Shown piece after piece: positions 5,522 through 6,528 of a stretch of 6,528 nucleotides of DNA. The stretch comes from Pseudomonadota bacterium (GTDB lineage: Bacteria > Pseudomonadota > Alphaproteobacteria > Azospirillales > Azospirillaceae): NCBI GenBank assembly GCA_023416195.1, contig JAEZID010000431.1:1-6528 (forward strand), read 5' to 3'. The stretch's first letter is position 1, and each line of letters starts with the position of its first letter. The notes under the pieces are model-generated. The model made no database searches. It was not told the DNA's origin and saw nothing but the letters and a program-made list of their open reading frames with translations. The position numbers and the translations under genes are program-made.

Positions 5522-6528
5522 TTACGCCCCCTTGCGCTCGCGGCGCAAGGCCCATTTGACCGTGATCGCCTCAGAACCGCCATGCCCGGCGCCCGCCTGT
5601 CCGATGGCGGTATGGCCGGCAATCGCGATCTGGGTGGTGCGGCGCGGCTCGTCGCCGGTGCCCAGATAGATGCTCTCGGACAGTTCGACCGTGCCGCCCG
5701 ACACGCGCAGGCGCCAGACGGCCCCGCTCGGCAGGCGCAACTGCACCTGGGACGGGTCCTGGGTCGGCCCCGCCTGGACCGACGGGTGCAGGTGGAAGCG
5801 GATGGTGAAGGGCTGCGGCTGCGGCGTTGCGCCGATCACCGGCTCCAGCGTGTCCTCGCCGCGCAGGTCCTCGCCGTTCTCGGCCAGATAGACGCGGCGG
5901 CGGTGCAGGTAGCCGAAGTTGCGGCCGTAGCCGTTGTGCGTGGCGACGACCAGGACGGCGCCGTCGGCCTCCTGCCGCTCGCAGCCGACATGGGCCGGGC
6001 GGCGGCCGAGCCCGCCGGCCTCGAACACCTCGGACGAGTTGGTCTCGGCCATCACGACGGTGGAATGCGCCGCCGTGCCGGCCAGCGCCGAGCGCCAGAC
6101 GCCGGTCTTCACCGGATGGCTGCCGCAATTGACGATCAGCCGTTCCTTGCCGACGGACATCTCCATCGACAGGGTGCCGGCGTGGGCGGCGGCGTCGAGG
6201 CCCGGCAGCGGCGGCACCCCGGTGTCCATCAGCACCATGGTGCGCCCGGCGATCAGCCGTTCGAAGCCGGTGTGCGGCGCGCTCTTCAGCGGACGGCCGC
6301 GCGCGTCGGCCTGGGCCAGCACGGGGTCCACCAGCGCCGGCTCCTCCTCGCGGCTGCCGTTGAACAGGGCCAGCCCGCCGTCGCCGTGGCGGAAGAAGCG
6401 GAGCGCCGGCGTCATGCGGTCGATGGCGTGCTGAAGCGACTCCGGCACGTCGGCGCGGGCCGCGCGCAGCACGGCGCGCACGTCGATCAGGTCGCGCAGG
6501 ATGCGCAGCTGCACGGACGGGCTGCGCT
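5522..6528 (-). CDS. Heparinase II/III-family protein, C-terminal part (5' end beyond window)
   Basis: The frame is open to the right edge, so the start lies outside the window; the GTG at 6514 is internal, since the residues before it (RSPS) continue the family pattern. About 335 C-terminal residues are present, ending at TAA (5524-5522). The stretch RILRDLIDVR...AIDRMTPALRFFRHGDGGLALFNGS (translated from about 6360-6510) and the later GTAAHSTVVMAETNSSEVF (about 6023-6080) are typical of alphaproteobacterial proteins with the heparinase II/III-like domain. What is visible is the end of the helical toroid and most of the beta-sandwich. Characterised relatives are lyases that cleave uronic-acid polysaccharides by beta-elimination. 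The substrate here is unknown and most catalytic residues lie in the missing part. Signal peptide cannot be assessed. It precedes purH on the same strand, an arrangement I recall from other alphaproteobacteria, often with rsmB further upstream. Confidence 0.9.
   Translation of the reverse strand, partial: RSPSVQLRILRDLIDVRAVLRAARADVPESLQHAIDRMTPALRFFRHGDGGLALFNGSREEEPALVDPVLAQADARGRPLKSAPHTGFERLIAGRTMVLMDTGVPPLPGLDAAAHAGTLSMEMSVGKERLIVNCGSHPVKTGVWRSALAGTAAHSTVVMAETNSSEVFEAGGLGRRPAHVGCERQEADGAVLVVATHNGYGRNFGYLHRRRVYLAENGEDLRGEDTLEPVIGATPQPQPFTIRFHLHPSVQAGPTQDPSQVQLRLPSGAVWRLRVSGGTVELSESIYLGTGDEPRRTTQIAIAGHTAIGQAGAGHGGSEAITVKWALRRERKGA

Overview
This is a GC-rich window of about 70% G+C with strong G/C preference at third codon positions. 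Gene content and protein style suggest an alphaproteobacterium, most likely Rhodospirillales such as Azospirillum. That assignment rests on recognising proteins, not on a database search.

Layout from left to right. (1) Minus strand, cut by the left edge: the first 80 codons of an exported lipoprotein adenosine-deaminase-like amidohydrolase. (2) A 190-bp divergent intergenic region with a weak promoter candidate and an imperfect palindrome. (3) Plus strand: a two-gene unit joined by a GTGA stop/start overlap. Its first gene fuses seven TPR repeats to a PRMT7-like protein arginine methyltransferase domain. Its second encodes a 12-helix UMF1/Atg22-like MFS permease. (4) Plus strand, 79 bp further on: a short unrecognised ORF of 84 codons. 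(5) A strong hairpin with A and T tracts, probably a bidirectional terminator between converging transcripts. (6) Minus strand: complete purH, the bifunctional enzyme for the last two steps of IMP synthesis. (7) A 138-bp gap holding a perfect 17-bp inverted repeat of the widespread intergenic 'CACGGATAAGCACGGA' style. (8) Minus strand, cut by the right edge: the C-terminal part of a heparinase II/III-family protein, upstream of purH and co-directional with it.

The heparinase-like/purH pair looks like ordinary alphaproteobacterial housekeeping neighbourhood. The least ordinary item is the TPR-PRMT gene coupled to the permease. Protein arginine methyltransferases are mainly eukaryotic. This one keeps the SAM-binding motif, the first double-E glutamate and the HWKQ loop, but has proline where the second double-E glutamate should be. 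I see no CRISPR array, tRNA, rRNA, insertion sequence or phage gene. Nothing here proves a new multi-gene system beyond this coupled pair.
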